From: J054 sp964613615
GTDB lineage: Bacteria > Pseudomonadota > Gammaproteobacteria > Steroidobacterales > GCA-2729495
Direction: 5' to 3'
Assembly (NCBI GenBank): GCA_964613615.1
Contig: CAZTIB010000086.1
Coordinates: forward strand, 1-22,688
Length of the DNA: 22,688 nt
Shown here: positions 21,609 to 22,688 of the stretch, piece by piece
Layout: every line of letters starts with the position of its first letter
Numbering within the stretch: the stretch's first letter is position 1
The notes under the pieces: generated by a model
Seen by the model: the letters and a program-made list of their open reading frames with translations, nothing else
What the model was told of the DNA's origin: nothing
The model's database searches: none
Program-made: the position numbers and the translations under genes

Positions 21609-22370
21609 ATGGGCAAAGCAGGCAAACTCATTGTCGGCGCTATCGTCACACTGATCATCGTGGTCGGCATCGTGCTGGCGTTCGTCATCACTAATCTCGA
21701 TTCAATCGTGGAACGCGCCATCGAAACCGTGGGCAGCGATGTGGCCGGTGTACCGGTCGATGTGGGCAGCGTGCGCATCTCTCTGCAAGAGGGCAAAGGC
21801 GAGATCAACGGTCTGAGTCTCGGCAATCCCGCCGGGTTCCCAAGAGGCAAAGCCTTTGAGCTCGGCAAGATTGCGCTGCAGCTCGACGTCCAGAACCTGA
21901 GCGCAGAACTTGTCACGATCAAGTCCGTGCTGGTGGATGGGGCTCGAGTCAATGCAATTCAGGGTGCAGATGGCAACAATCTAAAGGCAATCCTCAACAA
22001 CCTGGAGTCCGGCGCACCGGCAGAGGAGTCCACGGCGGACGAGGGGCCTGGCACGAAACTTATCATCGACGACTTTCGCTTTCAGAACGGTGAAGTCAAC
22101 CTGACGCTGCCGGCCGTTGGTGAGCGCACCGCGAAGATTCCGAACATGCAGCTCACGGGCATCGGCCGAAAGACCAACGGCGCGACGGCAGGCGAGGTTG
22201 CCAAGCAGATCCTCGACCCCATCGTCCGGCGCTCGCTGACAGCCATGACCGGGATCTCTGCGGAAGATCTCAAGAAGATGGGCCGCGAGAAGATGGACGA
22301 TGCACTGAAAGACGGTAAAGAGACAGCGACCAGGGAACTCGGCAAGTTTCTGAATCGCGGCAAGGATTGA
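21609..22370 (+). CDS. AsmA-like membrane-anchored envelope protein, function unknown
   Basis: This is a 253-residue protein with one N-terminal membrane helix (about 6-28, KLIVGAIVTLIIVVGIVLAF) and the rest predicted periplasmic. NLDSIVERAIETVGS, then VPVDVGSVRISLQEGKGEIN and GLSLGNPAGFP, resemble the beginning of AsmA-type beta-rich domains, where a NxDxxV...G...V.V..V.I.L..G.G.I.GL.I.NP.GF pattern is common. Later parts (LIIDDFRFQNGEVNLTLP) repeat the beta pattern. The last 60 residues are charged and helical (EDLKKMGREKMDDALKDGKE). AsmA proteins act in outer-membrane assembly or lipid transport, but this short form is uncharacterised. AGGAAAAG precedes ATG 21609. The gene looks somewhat less GC-rich than its neighbours and stands alone between a terminator and tRNA-Cys. 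Confidence 0.75.
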   Translation: MGKAGKLIVGAIVTLIIVVGIVLAFVITNLDSIVERAIETVGSDVAGVPVDVGSVRISLQEGKGEINGLSLGNPAGFPRGKAFELGKIALQLDVQNLSAELVTIKSVLVDGARVNAIQGADGNNLKAILNNLESGAPAEESTADEGPGTKLIIDDFRFQNGEVNLTLPAVGERTAKIPNMQLTGIGRKTNGATAGEVAKQILDPIVRRSLTAMTGISAEDLKKMGREKMDDALKDGKETATRELGKFLNRGKD

Positions 22371-22419
22371 ACGGGCCGCTTTCAGGGCCCCGATGTGGTA
22401 AGTTCCCGCCCGCTGCAGG

Positions 22420-22493
22420 GGCTAGGTGGCAGAGTGGTTATGCAGCGGCCTGCAAAGCCGTGTACACCGGTTCGATTCCGGTCCTAGCCTCCA
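22420..22493 (+). tRNA. tRNA-Cys (anticodon GCA)
   Basis: This is a 74-nt cloverleaf with encoded CCA. The acceptor arm is GGCTAGG/CCTAGCC with discriminator T, the expected cysteine identity (U73). The anticodon loop CTGCAAA carries GCA at 22452-22454. The T arm is ACCGGTTCGATTCCGGT. It lies 49 bases after the AsmA-like gene. No clear promoter or terminator was found: upstream TTGAAC (22367) and TAAGTT (22399) are too far apart to pair. In E. coli cysT follows glyW directly. Confidence 0.96.
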
Positions 22494-22688
22494 GTTTCTA
22501 ATGCGGCAGATCAGAACCCTGTTCAACGCAGGCCCTGCTACAAAAACCGTATCGGCCGACGCAGTAGGCCGCGGAACAATTCCTCGCCGTTCCGGGCTTC
22601 TGCAACAAGTCCGCGCGAGCCGCTCTTAAACTTAATGTTGCGGTCGTTTCGGCACCGGCCGGCGCTGTCATAGTTGCATTATGACCAC
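22494..22688. other. Window end, no recognisable gene
   Basis: I see no tRNA-Leu (the third member of the E. coli glyW-cysT-leuZ group), no terminator and no convincing reading frame. The short open frame spanning 22426-22629 runs through the tRNA and is not a gene. The last bases end in ATGACCAC, which could begin a gene outside the window, but nothing supports this. Confidence 0.4.

Noticed and set aside
22373..22390. GGGCC/GGCCC hairpin between the AsmA-like gene and tRNA-Cys
   Set aside because: Short stem, no T tract; could be chance in GC-rich DNA.
21488..22419. AsmA-like gene between two tRNAs as an integrated mobile element
   Set aside because: No integrase and no direct repeat of the tRNA-Gly 3' end could be found near tRNA-Cys; a plain gene insertion or ancestral arrangement is simpler.
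22426..22629. 67-residue open frame at the window end
   Set aside because: It runs through tRNA-Cys and has no protein-like features.
1..22688. CRISPR arrays, insertion sequences, phage genes, long direct repeats
   Set aside because: None seen on reading; the window is almost wholly explained by conserved genes.

Overview
This window is GC-rich (by eye, above 60 %), densely packed bacterial chromosome. It reads as an ordinary housekeeping region of a gammaproteobacterium. The pointers are a ThrA-like homoserine dehydrogenase C-terminus followed by thrC, a TatD of the E. coli TatD subtype, a purB/nudJ/mnmA neighbourhood, an AcnA-type aconitase, FumC, MazG of exactly 263 residues, and the uvrC-pgsA-tRNA-Gly...tRNA-Cys order that E. 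coli also has. The class II DAHP synthase and the NfeD/slipin pair fit Xanthomonadales-, Chromatiales- or Woeseia-like lineages better than enterics, but I cannot name a genus from sequence alone.

Layout. (1) 1-2307, plus strand: end of a homoserine dehydrogenase, threonine synthase two bases later, and a small membrane-anchored NERD-like protein. (2) 2304-7006: tatD (minus), a secreted TPR protein (plus), a cysteine-rich lipoprotein (minus) and acnA (minus, with a consensus TATAAT upstream). (3) 7029-10762, minus strand: purB, a small conserved protein, nudJ and mnmA, apparently one transcription unit read purB to mnmA. (4) 10870-13673, plus strand: fumC, a CoA-pyrophosphatase-type Nudix gene and mazG. 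(5) 13657-15904, minus strand: nfeD and a slipin, a membrane protease/SPFH pair. (6) 16010-21374, plus strand: secreted metallo-beta-lactamase-fold hydrolase, class II DAHP synthase, family 5 uracil-DNA glycosylase, uvrC and pgsA; the first three junctions are all GTGA stop/start overlaps. (7) 21371-22493: tRNA-Gly(GCC) with its own promoter and a strong terminator, an AsmA-like membrane-anchored protein, and tRNA-Cys(GCA).

Functions cover amino-acid synthesis (threonine, shikimate entry), the TCA cycle (acnA, fumC), purine synthesis (purB), nucleotide and cofactor clean-up (NudJ, NudL-like, MazG), tRNA thiolation (MnmA), DNA repair (UDG, UvrC, possibly TatD), phospholipid synthesis (PgsA) and envelope proteins (NfeD, slipin, TPR protein, lipoprotein, AsmA-like).

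I see no phage, insertion sequence, CRISPR array, defence island or secondary-metabolite cluster. There is no gene-free stretch over 300 bases; the longest is the last 195 bases, where I recognise nothing. The less ordinary items are a Cys-rich lipoprotein with two identical CX3C-X6-CX3C modules, a NERD-like protein with all three presumed catalytic positions conservatively swapped, the chain of GTGA overlaps that ties a UDG to uvrC, and a tRNA pair split by an extra gene with its own terminator.
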